From CBDDHT01 sp965227905 (GTDB lineage: Bacteria; Pseudomonadota; Alphaproteobacteria; Rhizobiales; Methyloligellaceae), in NCBI GenBank assembly GCA_965227905.1, contig OZ245780.1, positions 1,612,001 to 1,676,000 of the forward strand: 64,000 bases of DNA, in the 5' to 3' direction. This document shows positions 35,475 to 44,819 of this stretch, piece by piece. Both the position numbers and the translations under genes were made by a program. How positions within the stretch are numbered: the stretch's first letter is position 1; each line of letters starts with the position of its first letter. The notes under the pieces are model-generated. The model saw only the letters and a list, made by a program, of their open reading frames with translations. It made no database searches and was not told the DNA's origin.

Positions 35475-36373
35475 GCTCGACGGAGTTTGCCTATCTAAGG
35501 GATTTCCTAAAAGACAAGTCTGGCTTGGTCCTCACGGAAGAAAAGCAATATCTGCTCGACTGCCGGTTGTTGCCGGTTGCTCGCGACAACGGGATGGAGA
35601 CGCTGGCGGAGCTGGTCGCTGCGATGAAGCGGCCGGGAGCGTCAGTTCTGCAGGGCGCTGTCGTCGAGGCCATGACCATCAACGAGTCGTTCTTCTTCCG
35701 CGACAAGACGCCATTCGACAATTTCACGAATGTGATGATGCCTGCGATGCTCGAAGAGCGGAGGGCAATGCGCAAACTGCGGATCTGGTGCGCGGCGGCG
35801 TCTTCGGGGCAGGAGCCTTATTCTCTTGCCATGCTCCTGAAGGACATGTCCGATAAGATGGTTGGCTGGAATATCGATATCGTTGGCACGGACCTGTCGT
35901 CGGAGATCCTGGAGAAGGCCAAGGCTGGACTCTACAGTCAGTTCGAGGTTCAGCGCGGATTGCCGATTTCGCTGCTGGTAAAATACTTCAAGCAGCAGGG
36001 GAGCCTATGGCAAATCGACTCTGCAATTCGTGCGATGGTTCAATACAAGAAATTCAATTTGCTGGAGAGCTTTCGGGGGCTTGGCAAGTTCGACATTGTT
36101 TTCTGTCGGAATGTCCTGATCTATTTCGATCCGCCGACAAAGCGCGACATTCTTGAACGGGCAGCACAGCAACTCGCGCCCGACGGATATCTGGTTCTCG
36201 GGGCCGCAGAAACTGTGATCGGGTTGACCGATCAGTTTTCGCCGGTTTCCGGTGTGCGTGGACTCTATATGCGAACGGACGCTGCGAAATCTGCGCCGTC
36301 GCCCGTTCGATCCAGAATACCTGAGTCCGCTAGCGGCGGCGCAGCAGCGCGATCGGCGCTTCGAACCGGCTAG
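35471..36373 (+). CDS. cheR: Chemoreceptor methyltransferase CheR
   Basis: 300 aa. It methylates glutamates on chemoreceptors using S-adenosylmethionine. The N-terminal helical domain (1-75) precedes the Rossmann methyltransferase with RIWCAAASSGQEPYSLAMLL, VGTDLSSEILEKAKAGLYSQFE, and FDIVFCRNVLIYFD. Its ATG overlaps the cheB stop as ATGA. It is the last clear gene of the che operon. Confidence 0.94.
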   Translation: MSSTEFAYLRDFLKDKSGLVLTEEKQYLLDCRLLPVARDNGMETLAELVAAMKRPGASVLQGAVVEAMTINESFFFRDKTPFDNFTNVMMPAMLEERRAMRKLRIWCAAASSGQEPYSLAMLLKDMSDKMVGWNIDIVGTDLSSEILEKAKAGLYSQFEVQRGLPISLLVKYFKQQGSLWQIDSAIRAMVQYKKFNLLESFRGLGKFDIVFCRNVLIYFDPPTKRDILERAAQQLAPDGYLVLGAAETVIGLTDQFSPVSGVRGLYMRTDAAKSAPSPVRSRIPESASGGAAARSALRTG

Positions 36374-36730
36374 CCCGGATTTCTCCAACGTCAGCCGTCA
36401 TCCAAAACGAGCCGGAAGGCCTTTCGCCATCGTCCGTTTTCGCCGAATCGGCGTTGTCCAATTGACAGCCGATCCGCCTTTCTTCCGCCATATTTGCGCC
36501 AATATTGTCGGCGGCGTACCATAAATGCCACAGACCGTTCTCAATCTGGAATATTAGAAAAAATCCATAAATATCTGAAATAAATAGAGAAATGGATTTG
36601 ATATATGAGGCGGAAAGCGATGATCCGGTCGTTTGGCGACCCGTCGGTGAGCCTTCGCAATTCGGGCGGTCCCTGATATGATTAAGGCATCAACATGGCG
36701 AAAAGCCAGATGCAGACTTTGGGGGCGATC
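36374..36730. other. Intergenic, partly AT-rich
   Basis: 357 bases after cheR. The part around 36543-36610 is clearly AT-rich and may hold a promoter for the next small gene. No terminator, CtrA site or RNA feature stands out. Confidence 0.4.
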
Positions 36731-37081
36731 ATGCTTTCTTTACGCAGACTTTCATCTGCAGGAGCGCTTGTCGGCGCTGCAACATTGCTTGCTGTGACAT
36801 CGACACAGGCTGGATTATGGAGCAGGTCTTTGCTCGACTTTGCTCCAACTTGCATCGAAACAAAGAGCGGACATTACAGAGGCGGAACGGACAGTAAGAT
36901 CGATTCAGGAGCTGCAGCCGGAGAGGCCGCTGAATTGCGGTTGGATGAGCGCGGCGCGATTGAGGATGAGATAGAACAGATTGCTTTTTCATTGGGCCGC
37001 GAGTCTGTTGCGCCATCCTATCCAATTCCATCCGTCATCACTGAATGGGCAACGAGTACTGGTTGCCGCGATACGCGATGA
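36731..37081 (+). CDS. Possible small exported protein, unknown
   Basis: About 116 aa from ATG 36731 (128 aa if begun at 36695). A signal-like N-terminus (LRRLSSAGALVGAATLLAVTS, cleavage after TQA) is followed by a disordered, charged tail with two cysteines. A strong terminator 41 nt after the stop supports transcription. The composition is poor in secondary structure and no family is recognised, so this could be a real small protein or a leader-like frame. Confidence 0.45.
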   Translation: MLSLRRLSSAGALVGAATLLAVTSTQAGLWSRSLLDFAPTCIETKSGHYRGGTDSKIDSGAAAGEAAELRLDERGAIEDEIEQIAFSLGRESVAPSYPIPSVITEWATSTGCRDTR

Positions 37082-37121
37082 ACAGAAGTTCGAATTGAGG
37101 TGTAACCCCCGTTACCCCTTG

Positions 37122-37150
37122 AGGCCGGAGTGTATGCTCCGGCCTTTTTT
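37122..37150 (+). terminator. Rho-independent terminator after che region
   Basis: A perfect 8-bp stem GGCCGGAG / CTCCGGCC with loop TGTATG is followed by T6 (37145-37150). Confidence 0.9.
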
Positions 37151-37289
37151 GTTATGTCCGCTGGAACCGCTTTGGGAATGAGTTTCTCTTGAACAAAAGA
37201 TCGATCTTCTCACTGCTTGACGTCAGCTGCTGAATTGACCGAAATCAGAAAACGGCAGAGTCTTGTCTGAAGACCGGTTATCTCCCCCT

Positions 37290-37320
37290 GCGAAACAAAA
37301 CGAGCCCCAAGAGGGGCCCG
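37290..37320 (-). terminator. Terminator downstream of ctrA
   Basis: On the minus strand, GGGCCCC-TCTT-GGGGCTC is followed by GTTTTGTTT. It lies about 107 nt past the ctrA stop. The convergent arrangement with the plus-strand terminator at 37122-37150 separates the two transcripts. Confidence 0.75.
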
Positions 37321-37426
37321 CTAAATTCTGTATTGGAGTCCGTTCGGCAATCGGTCGGTCAGAGCGACTGATCCATCCTCAATTACTCACTTGAGCATGA
37401 GCGCAGACATGCGTGATGTGTAACCG

Positions 37427-38122
37427 TCAGGCCGCTTCCGACTCATCTTCCGGATCGCGCAGGACATAACCGCGACCCCAGACCGTCTCGATATAGTGCC
37501 GGCCTCCGGTTGCTGCTGCGAGCTTCTTGCGCAGTTTGCAGATGAATACGTCGATGATTTTCAATTCGGGTTCATCCATGCCGCCATAGAGGTGGTTCAA
37601 GAACATCTCTTTGGTCAGCGTCGTGCCTTTGCGGAGCGATAGCAGCTCCAGCATTTGATATTCCTTGCCGGTCAGATGAACGCGTGCGCTATTGACCTCG
37701 ACGGTTTTGGTATCGAGATTCACCCGCAACTGGCCCGTCTGAATGACGGATTGAGCATGGCCTTTTGAGCGCCGGACGATGGCGTGAATTCTCGCGACCA
37801 GCTCGTCCTTGTGGAACGGTTTGGTCATATAGTCGTCGGCACCGAAGCCGAGACCGCGGACCTTGTCCTCAATGCCGGCAAGGCCGGAGAGAATCAGGAT
37901 CGGTGTCTGGACCTTTGAGACGCGCAAGGTCTTGAGGACCTCGTAGCCACTCATATCGGGGAGATTGAGGTCCAGTAGAATAATGTCATAGTCGTATAGT
38001 TTTCCGAGATCGACGCCTTCTTCCCCCAAATCCGTCGTGTAGACGTTGAAGCCGTCAGACTGCAGCATAAGCTCAATGCTTTGAGCCGTTGCGCTGTCGT
38101 CCTCGATTAGAAGCACCCTCAT
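37427..38122 (-). CDS. ctrA: Cell-cycle master response regulator CtrA
   Basis: 231 aa, an OmpR-type regulator. The receiver has Asp51 (LLDLNLP), the same position as in Caulobacter CtrA, with acidic Glu7-Asp8-Asp9. The winged-helix domain reads LTGKEYQMLELLSLRKGTTL and ends with YIETVWGRGYVL. The protein ends in ESEAA; the terminal Ala-Ala is the known ClpXP degron that allows cell-cycle degradation of CtrA. It binds TTAA-N7-TTAAC boxes and drives flagellar and division genes. ChpT and SciP, both CtrA regulators, are encoded nearby. Confidence 0.96.
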   Translation of the reverse strand: MRVLLIEDDSATAQSIELMLQSDGFNVYTTDLGEEGVDLGKLYDYDIILLDLNLPDMSGYEVLKTLRVSKVQTPILILSGLAGIEDKVRGLGFGADDYMTKPFHKDELVARIHAIVRRSKGHAQSVIQTGQLRVNLDTKTVEVNSARVHLTGKEYQMLELLSLRKGTTLTKEMFLNHLYGGMDEPELKIIDVFICKLRKKLAAATGGRHYIETVWGRGYVLRDPEDESEAA

Positions 38123-38195
38123 GGCAATCCTCTTTTTAGTTCAGATCAGAGACCGCAGGTTGCCCCACCCGAGCGGTCGACATCGCGGAACTTCA

Positions 38196-38205
38196 GAATC
38201 GTTAA
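38196..38205 (-). promoter_or_regulatory. GANTC site fused to CtrA half-site upstream of ctrA
   Basis: On the minus strand TTAAC is followed directly by GATTC. It is 74 nt upstream of the ctrA start, as in the methylation-sensitive ctrA P1 promoter of Caulobacter. Confidence 0.5.
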
Positions 38206-38353
38206 TTCCCATCAACAAATTAGGCTCCATTAGTTAACAAAATCTAAGGATGCTGATTTTTACGAGCCAATGCTTTGCGATGGGCCACACGCACGCTGAC
38301 GCAATAAGACATCATCACCGGCACCGAAGATCAGCGAATTCTGCGAAAAACCC

Positions 38354-38370
38354 GAATCGGACTCGGAGTC
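38354..38370. promoter_or_regulatory. Cluster of three GANTC methylation sites
   Basis: GAATC, GACTC and GAGTC occur within 17 bases (38354-38370). GANTC is the target of the cell-cycle methyltransferase CcrM in alphaproteobacteria. Confidence 0.5.
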
Positions 38371-38409
38371 CGACGGGCGTGATCCGCCAACCGCTTCACC
38401 GCCTGCGCA

Positions 38410-38424
38410 TTAATACAGAGTTAC
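38410..38424 (+). promoter_or_regulatory. Near-consensus CtrA box upstream of fliI
   Basis: TTAA-TACAGAG-TTAC, one base off TTAA-N7-TTAA, about 235 nt before the fliI start. Confidence 0.4.
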
Positions 38425-38658
38425 ATAATCGGGAACTTTAGACTGGGGTCCGACGTCCATACCGAATCAGACCGCACATAAGTTTTAGCAGATGAATGCG
38501 TGCTCCGAAACGTCGATTGTCGGAATTGGACGTCATAAGCGCGCGAAATTGTCGCCATAAATTATTGTAAATCCATCGATTTGGTTTACGCGCTCTTAAG
38601 AGGTGGTTTGCCAGACTCGCGCGATCGTTAAACCGCAGAACTGAACGAGGCCGAAATC

Positions 38659-40011
38659 GTGCCCATACAGGCATTGGTGAACGACATCGCGGCGATCGCC
38701 ACGCCCGATATCTATGGACGGGTGCGGAGCATTCAGGGTCTGCTCGTGGAAATTGCCGGGCCGATCCACGCCATGCGCGTTGGATCCCGAATAAGAATCT
38801 CCGATGGGTTGAGGGGGGATGTTCATTGCGAAGTCGTTGGATTTCGCAGGGACAGAGCGCTTGCAATGCCATTCCGTCCGCTCGACGGCGTGCGGATGGG
38901 CGCAAAGGCATTCGTCCAGCCAAGCGTTGCCGCCATCCGGCCATCACCGGCCTGGCTTGGCCGGGTTGTTAACGCGATGGGCGAACCGTTGGATGGAAAA
39001 GGTCCCCTGATCATGGGCCCCGATCGCTATCCACTTCGAAACAGTCCGCCGCCGGCACATGCGCGTCGGCGCGTCGGTGAGCCTATCGATCTTGGCGTTC
39101 GCGCACTCAATACATTTCTGACCTGCTGTAAAGGGCAGCGCATGGGCATTTTTGCCGGATCGGGAGTCGGCAAATCCGTCATGCTGTCGATGCTGGCTCG
39201 CAATACCCGCTCCGATGTGTCGATCATTGGTTTGATTGGCGAACGTGGTCGCGAGGTCCAAGAGTTTATCGAGGATGATCTCGGCGAGGAAGGACTCAGT
39301 CGTTCGATTGTCGTTGTCGCGACGTCCGATGAGGCAGCATTGATGCGCCGCCAGGCTGCCTACCTCACATTGACACTGTCGGAGTACTTCCGCGACCAGG
39401 GCCAGGACGTACTCTGCATGATGGATAGCGTCACCCGTTTCGCGATGGCACAGCGAGAGATCGGTCTTGCCAGCGGAGAGCCGCCGACGACCAAAGGTTA
39501 CACGCCGACTGTATTCAATGAGCTTCCGCAGCTTCTCGAGCGCGCCGGACCGGGAACCGGAAGCGGTTCGATCACTGGTCTGTTTACGGTTTTGGTGGAG
39601 GGTGATGATCATAATGAACCCGTCGCCGATGCTGTTCGCGGTATTCTGGACGGTCACATTGTCATGGAGCGCCGTATCGCTGAACGGGGTCGATATCCTG
39701 CGATAAACGTTTTGAAATCGATTTCGAGGACAATGCCGGAGAGTGTTGCCGAGGCTGCGCGCCCGGATGTGGAACGTGCCCGCCAACTCATGGCGAAATA
39801 TGCCGATATGGAGGAGTTGATTCAGTTGGGCGCCTACCGGGCGGGATCGAGCCCGGAAGTCGACGAGGCGATAGCCTATCAGCCTCGACTGGAAGCCTTT
39901 CTATCTCAGACGAAGGGGGAATCGGCCTCGCTTGAGGACGGTTATGCCACGCTGGCACAGATATTGAATGGGGTGGAGCAGGACCACTCAGATGTTAGGG
40001 GTAACGCGTAA
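38659..40011 (+). CDS. fliI: Flagellar export ATPase FliI
   Basis: 450 aa from GTG 38659 (GAGG 9 nt upstream). It hydrolyses ATP to drive flagellar type III export. The Walker A loop is GIFAGSGVGKSVML and the Walker B strand is VLCMMDSVTRFAMAQREIGLA, followed by GEPPTTKGYTPTVF. These are diagnostic of FliI/YscN rather than F1-beta. It overlaps fliJ by one base (TAATG). Confidence 0.95.
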   Translation: MPIQALVNDIAAIATPDIYGRVRSIQGLLVEIAGPIHAMRVGSRIRISDGLRGDVHCEVVGFRRDRALAMPFRPLDGVRMGAKAFVQPSVAAIRPSPAWLGRVVNAMGEPLDGKGPLIMGPDRYPLRNSPPPAHARRRVGEPIDLGVRALNTFLTCCKGQRMGIFAGSGVGKSVMLSMLARNTRSDVSIIGLIGERGREVQEFIEDDLGEEGLSRSIVVVATSDEAALMRRQAAYLTLTLSEYFRDQGQDVLCMMDSVTRFAMAQREIGLASGEPPTTKGYTPTVFNELPQLLERAGPGTGSGSITGLFTVLVEGDDHNEPVADAVRGILDGHIVMERRIAERGRYPAINVLKSISRTMPESVAEAARPDVERARQLMAKYADMEELIQLGAYRAGSSPEVDEAIAYQPRLEAFLSQTKGESASLEDGYATLAQILNGVEQDHSDVRGNA

Positions 40012-40424
40012 TGAAGACACGAGACACACTGATCCGCTTGCGTCGTTTCGAATTGGACGAGAAACGGCAGAAAGTGACCGATATCGAATCAATGATCGCC
40101 GATTTCGAACAAATGGCACGTGATTTGGACCGGCAGGTCGAGGACGAGCAGGCAAGAGCCGGTGTCTCCGACATTAATCATTTCGCCTATCCAACCTTCG
40201 CCAAGGCCGCCATTCAGCGCCGCGACAATCTGGCGACTTCGATCCAGGAACTTCAGGAAAAGCTCGATGCGGCGCGTGAAGAACTCGCGGAGGCCTTTGA
40301 AGAAGTAAAGAAGGTCGAACTCATCGAGGAACGCGATCAGGAACGTAATCGCATCAGCCGCAATCGTGCCGAAATGGCCGAGCTCGATGAAATGGGTTTG
40401 CGCATGGCGGCAGAAACCCATTAA
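40011..40424 (+). CDS. fliJ: Flagellar export chaperone FliJ
   Basis: 137 aa, almost wholly a charged two-helix coiled coil, as in FliJ. It binds FliI and FlhA and helps deliver export substrates. The start codon overlaps the fliI stop (TAATG), which supports the assignment despite the low sequence conservation of FliJ. Confidence 0.88.
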   Translation: MKTRDTLIRLRRFELDEKRQKVTDIESMIADFEQMARDLDRQVEDEQARAGVSDINHFAYPTFAKAAIQRRDNLATSIQELQEKLDAAREELAEAFEEVKKVELIEERDQERNRISRNRAEMAELDEMGLRMAAETH

Positions 40425-40488
40425 GCGTCTCGATCCTGTCATTTGAGCGCAGCATATCGAGCGCTTCACAGTCTAACAATTCACGTTG

Positions 40489-40521
40489 GCCCGGACGGTG
40501 TGGTGTTTCCATCGGCCGGGC
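40489..40521 (+). terminator. Hairpin after fliJ
   Basis: A 12-bp stem with one mismatch (GCCCGGACGGTG with CATCGGCCGGGC) and a 9-nt loop, 65 nt after the fliJ stop. No T-run follows, so it is a probable but weak terminator. Confidence 0.4.
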
Positions 40522-40647
40522 TTCGTGCGTGTGTTGTCGGCAACCGATCGACGAGTTCACGCAACAAAACGTGACTGGTCGATCCGATGAGGGCTAAGTT
40601 AAGACGGTTTCAGTCAGGATGGTCGCGAGCGTAGGAAGGTTGGCGCG

Positions 40648-41157
40648 GTGAACGGGTATCAGAAACCGGGGTCCCACAAAATCGCAATTGTCGCTCTAAC
40701 GGCCCTGGCCGCCACGGCCTGCCAAACCGGCGACAAAGAGCCAAGTGCTCAGCATGCCCAGACGACAATCGTCGCCGGTGCAGCACCGACCGATGTCTAT
40801 ACCGAGCTGGCACGCAAGGTTCGCAATTGCTGGCTCAATCCTGCTGATCCTGTTTTGACCAATCACATTTTTCATGCGGTTGCCAATCCTGGGGGAACCG
40901 GGACAAACATCGTCATACATGAGCGTGCACCGGATGGACGCCGCGGATTGAAGGCCTATACCATCAAGTTCGAGGCGCGCGGCCGAGATACCAAGGTCCT
41001 CACGGAGAACCAGCGGCTGCATTATGCGTTGAGCCAGAAAATGGCGGCCGATGTCGGGCGTTGGGTCCAGGGAAGCACACTTTGCGAAATCGCTGAGACG
41101 CGAGGTCCGGCGCCGATCCCAAGCTCCACGACCCGGGTACAGCGGGGAAGCCGGTAA
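40648..41157 (+). CDS. Putative lipoprotein, unknown
   Basis: 169 aa from GTG 40648 (GGAAGG upstream). The N-terminal hydrophobic segment IAIVALTALAATAC ends in a lipobox-like LAATAC, so Cys25 may be lipidated and the protein anchored to a membrane. The mature part (about 145 aa) has a conserved-looking core (YTELARKVRNCWLNP), reminiscent of TonB/TolA C-terminal-type domains, but this is not a firm match. It lies between fliJ and convergent flhA. Confidence 0.65.
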   Translation: MNGYQKPGSHKIAIVALTALAATACQTGDKEPSAQHAQTTIVAGAAPTDVYTELARKVRNCWLNPADPVLTNHIFHAVANPGGTGTNIVIHERAPDGRRGLKAYTIKFEARGRDTKVLTENQRLHYALSQKMAADVGRWVQGSTLCEIAETRGPAPIPSSTTRVQRGSR

Positions 41158-41192
41158 AGCGGATAGCGACAGGTCCAGGGACCTGGAAAACA

Positions 41193-43340
41193 CTAAACCT
41201 GAGCAACGGTCTTCAGCCGCGCTTGAGGATGGATCTCATTCTGAGACAGGACGGGTGTTTGGGCGCGGAACCTTTCGACAATTGAGCGGACGTACGGACG
41301 GATTCTCGGGCTTGTCAGAAGGACTGGCGCTTCTCCCTGGCCGCCTGCTTCCTCAAATCCTTGTCTCACGGCCTGGATGAACTCTTGCAGGCGGCTTGGC
41401 GCCATAGCGATTTGCTGTTCTTCCCCGTCGCCGACGAGCGCTTCGGCAAACTCCTGCTCCCACTGTGGTGAGAGGGTGACGAGCGGCAAATAGCCTTGTG
41501 GATTGAAATGCTGAGCACAAATTTGCCGGGCCAGGCGCGTGCGGACATGTTCCGTGATTAGCTGAATGTTCGATGTGAAGCCCGAAGCTTCGGCGACGCC
41601 TTCCAATATGGTCGGCAGGTCTCTGATCGAAATGCGTTCGCCCAGGAGCGTCTGCAACACGCGTTGGATGCCAGTGACGCTGATTTGGCCAGGCACGATG
41701 TCGTCGAGCAGTTTCTTGTCGCGTTCCGAAAGTTCATCAAGAAGCTTTTGCACTTCGGAGTAGGACAGGAGTTCAGGCATGTGAGCCTTGAGTATTTCCG
41801 TCAGGTGAGTCGCGAGAACCGTAACGGGATCGACAACCGTATAGCCTTTGAATGATGCTTCATCTCTGCGGTCGGCGTCGATCCATGTTGCCGGCAATCC
41901 GAATGTCGGCTCTTTCGTGTGCGTGCCTGGAATGTCGATCTGTTCGCCTGTCGGGTTCATGACCATGTATTGATTTGGGAACAGGTTGCCGGTACCAGCG
42001 TCCACTTCCTTGACCTTGATGATGTACTCATTGGCCTGCAGTTGCATATTGTCGAGAATGCGAACCGACGGCATCACAAAGCCCATCTGCGTCGCAAGCT
42101 GACGACGAAGTGCTTTGATCTGTTCGGTCAGTTTGTCCGACGGTCCGTTCGGATCTTTGATCATCGGCAGAAGCGAGTAGCCGAGCTCGAGACGAAGCTC
42201 GTCCATTTGCAGGGACTCTGATATCGGCGCTTCAGCCGGCTCCGGCTCTACAGCATCGATCATCTCTTCGGCTGCCACAGTATCGGCTACACGTTTGTTC
42301 TTCTTATCCGCATACCAGGCCAAACCACCAGCTGCACCGGCGAGCGCCAGGAACGGAATCATGGGAACGCCCGGGAGGACGGCCATGAGTGCCATGACAA
42401 AGGAGGACATGCCGAGCGCTTTGGGATAGCCGGACAGCTGTTCGAATACAGCCTTGTCGGCTGCGCCATCAACGCCCGCCTTGGAAACCAGAAGGCCTGC
42501 TGCCGTCGAGACGATCAAAGCGGGAATCTGGCTGACCAGGCCATCACCAATCGTGAGTAGCGTATAGGTCTGTCCGGCGTCGGCCAGCGATAGGTCATTC
42601 TGGCCCATACCGATGATCATGCCGCCAAAAATGTTGAGGACGGTAATCAGAAGCCCTGCAATTGCATCGCCACGAACGAATTTCGAGGCACCATCCATGG
42701 CGCCGAAGAATGAAGACTCGTCTTCGAGATTTTTCCGGCGGGTGCGGGCCTCTTCTTCGCTTATGAGGCCTGCGGAAAGGTCGGCATCGATTGCCATCTG
42801 CTTGCCGGGCATGGCGTCCAATGTGAACCGGGCCGCGACCTCGGCGATCCGTCCAGAACCCTTCGTGATGACGACGAAGTTCACGATGACAAGAATCGTG
42901 AAGACAATGATGCCGATGACAAAGTTGCCCTGCATGACAAAATTGCCAAAGGCCTCGATGACGTGACCGGCAGCGTCGGTCCCCTCGTGGCCGTGGGTCA
43001 GGATAAGACGGGTCGATGCAAGGTTCAGTGCCAATCGCATCATCGTTGCGATCAACAGGATCGTTGGAAAAGATGAAAACTCCAACGGCCGGTGAATAAA
43101 GAGCGACGTCATCAAGATGAGGACGGCAAATGTAATCGATATGGCCAGCATCAGGTCGAGCATGATCGCCGGCATTGGCAGTATCAGAACCACCAGTATG
43201 CCGATCACGCCTAACGCAAGGCCGAGGTCGCCGCGTCCTGCCAATCCCAGGAGATCGCCGATACTGGGCATCGTCCCGTAAGGCCGCTGACCTTCGGTTG
43301 CACCAGAGTCCGGGGGCGATGGAGCCGTCGTTTCGCTCAT
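41193..43340 (-). CDS. flhA: Flagellar export gate protein FlhA
   Basis: 715 aa, the usual FlhA length. It forms the nonameric ring of the flagellar type III export gate in the inner membrane. Eight transmembrane helices lie in residues 40-335. The conserved cytoplasmic loop FHIPEP-type signature is seen at MRLALNLASTRLILTHGHEG through GRIAEVAARFTLDAMPGKQMAIDADL. The large C-terminal cytoplasmic domain contains LLDDIVPGQISVTGIQRVLQ. It ends the operon fliF-fliG-fliH-fliN-flbD-flhA, 22 nt after flbD. Confidence 0.95.
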   Translation of the reverse strand: MSETTAPSPPDSGATEGQRPYGTMPSIGDLLGLAGRGDLGLALGVIGILVVLILPMPAIMLDLMLAISITFAVLILMTSLFIHRPLEFSSFPTILLIATMMRLALNLASTRLILTHGHEGTDAAGHVIEAFGNFVMQGNFVIGIIVFTILVIVNFVVITKGSGRIAEVAARFTLDAMPGKQMAIDADLSAGLISEEEARTRRKNLEDESSFFGAMDGASKFVRGDAIAGLLITVLNIFGGMIIGMGQNDLSLADAGQTYTLLTIGDGLVSQIPALIVSTAAGLLVSKAGVDGAADKAVFEQLSGYPKALGMSSFVMALMAVLPGVPMIPFLALAGAAGGLAWYADKKNKRVADTVAAEEMIDAVEPEPAEAPISESLQMDELRLELGYSLLPMIKDPNGPSDKLTEQIKALRRQLATQMGFVMPSVRILDNMQLQANEYIIKVKEVDAGTGNLFPNQYMVMNPTGEQIDIPGTHTKEPTFGLPATWIDADRRDEASFKGYTVVDPVTVLATHLTEILKAHMPELLSYSEVQKLLDELSERDKKLLDDIVPGQISVTGIQRVLQTLLGERISIRDLPTILEGVAEASGFTSNIQLITEHVRTRLARQICAQHFNPQGYLPLVTLSPQWEQEFAEALVGDGEEQQIAMAPSRLQEFIQAVRQGFEEAGGQGEAPVLLTSPRIRPYVRSIVERFRAQTPVLSQNEIHPQARLKTVAQV

Positions 43341-43362
43341 TGTGATTTCGCTTGATCCGCGC

Positions 43363-44733
43363 CTAGTTCACCAGAGGACGCATGTCACGTGGAACAGGTA
43401 CGGCCAGACCTTCGCCGGCATATTGTTTCAGCTTGTTTCGCAGGGTCCGGATCGAAATGCCGAGAATATTGGCTGCGCGGGTCCGATTGCCGAGGCAGTG
43501 GTCGAGTGTCTCAAGGATGAGATCGCGTTCGACTTCCGCTACGGTCTTGCCCACGAGGTCTCGCGTTACGGCCTCGGCCGTTTGCGCTGCGATCGATGCG
43601 GTGTCCATCCCTTGTGCCAGGCCATCGACACGTGCACCGTCCGGCGTTCGGATTGCCTCTTCGCCGATTTCGGCACCTGTCGAAAGCAGGACGGCACGAT
43701 GAATCGTATTTTCCAGTTCGCGCACATTCCCCGGCCAGCGATTGGCCAGAAGTTGGCGGCGCGCTTCACTTGAAAGCGGACGTCTTGGCAGCCCGTTTGC
43801 ATCGGCATATTTACCGGTGAAATGATCGGCGATTTCGAGGATATCGGCAGGCCGTTCGCGCAAGGGTGGAACCTTTAGGTTGACCACGTTCAGCCTGTAC
43901 AACAAATCCTCCCGGAAGCAACCTTCACGGACAGCTTCGGCGAGATCGCGGTTCGATGTTGCAATTATCCGAATGTCTACAGCAACGGGAGCATTGCCGC
44001 CGACGCGGTCAATCATTCGCTCTTGGATCGCTCGCAGCAGCTTTGCTTGCAGGCGTACATCCATCTCCGAAATTTCGTCGAGGAGGAGTGTTCCGCCATT
44101 TGCTTCTTCGAATTTGCCGATCCGCCGGGCAACAGCCCCTGTAAAGGCGCCTTTCTCATGGCCAAATAATTCCGATTCAAGGAGGTTTTCCGGGATCGCA
44201 GCGCAATTGACCGATATGAAGACCTTGTCGGAGCGGGCCGATTTCTGGTGGACGTGGCGCGCCATGACTTCCTTGCCTGTCCCCGATTCACCGGTAATCA
44301 GGATGCTGGCATCCGATGCCGCGATCTGATTGGCGAGTTCGATAACTTCGCCCATCCGGTCATCGCGATATATGAGAGCGTGCGAATCCGCAGCGACGGC
44401 CTCGAGTACCGCAGCAATGAGCTCGGCATCGGGAGGAAGCGGGATATATTCCTTGGCGCCAGCCTGAATGGCCGCGACTGCCGCACGTGCATCATGATCG
44501 ACGCCGCAGGCGACGACCGGAACATGAATATGCTCGGTCAGCAGCGAATCGATCAAACCTGCAATATCGCACGCGACATCCACCATGAGCAGATCGGCGC
44601 CAGCTCCCGATCGTAGGTCCTTGATCGCACTTTCCGTTGTCGGTGCGTGCGTGACCTTTGCACCCCGGTCCATGGCAATTTTCGTTGCCGCACTGAGGCC
44701 ACTGCTCAGGCTCCCGATAATTAGCAATCGCAT
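43363..44733 (-). CDS. flbD: Flagellar sigma-54 activator FlbD
   Basis: 456 aa, an NtrC-family activator. A receiver-like domain (1-120, possible acceptor Asp52 in LMVDVA, but a degenerate acidic pocket) precedes the AAA+ domain with Walker A GESGTGKE, the sigma-54 contact loop GAFTGA, and Walker B GGTLLLDEIS. The Fis-type DNA-binding helix-turn-helix at the C-terminus is NRTRAANILGISIRTLRNKL. Its place inside the fliF operon next to flhA is that of FlbD in Caulobacter and relatives, where it activates late flagellar promoters and represses fliF. Confidence 0.92.
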   Translation of the reverse strand: MRLLIIGSLSSGLSAATKIAMDRGAKVTHAPTTESAIKDLRSGAGADLLMVDVACDIAGLIDSLLTEHIHVPVVACGVDHDARAAVAAIQAGAKEYIPLPPDAELIAAVLEAVAADSHALIYRDDRMGEVIELANQIAASDASILITGESGTGKEVMARHVHQKSARSDKVFISVNCAAIPENLLESELFGHEKGAFTGAVARRIGKFEEANGGTLLLDEISEMDVRLQAKLLRAIQERMIDRVGGNAPVAVDIRIIATSNRDLAEAVREGCFREDLLYRLNVVNLKVPPLRERPADILEIADHFTGKYADANGLPRRPLSSEARRQLLANRWPGNVRELENTIHRAVLLSTGAEIGEEAIRTPDGARVDGLAQGMDTASIAAQTAEAVTRDLVGKTVAEVERDLILETLDHCLGNRTRAANILGISIRTLRNKLKQYAGEGLAVPVPRDMRPLVN

Positions 44734-44819
44734 TCCTGTCTCCTAGTCCGCATTCTTGCGGTCATTGGGCCCGCTGTTCGGGGCCGTTCGCAATATTTGG
44801 TTCAACGTCCGTCCAGATT

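Larger units (their letters stand above)
38123..38658. other. ctrA / fliI divergent regulatory region
   Basis: 536 bases with no credible gene. It holds GANTC (CcrM-type) sites at 38196-38200, 38354-38358, 38360-38364, 38366-38370 and 38614-38618; a TTAAC half-site next to the first GANTC; and a near-consensus CtrA box at 38410-38424. Confidence 0.6.

Noticed and set aside
38214..38250. Extra CtrA boxes in the ctrA promoter (TTAG...TTAAC)
   Set aside because: The spacers are 6 bases, so only the half-sites are credible.
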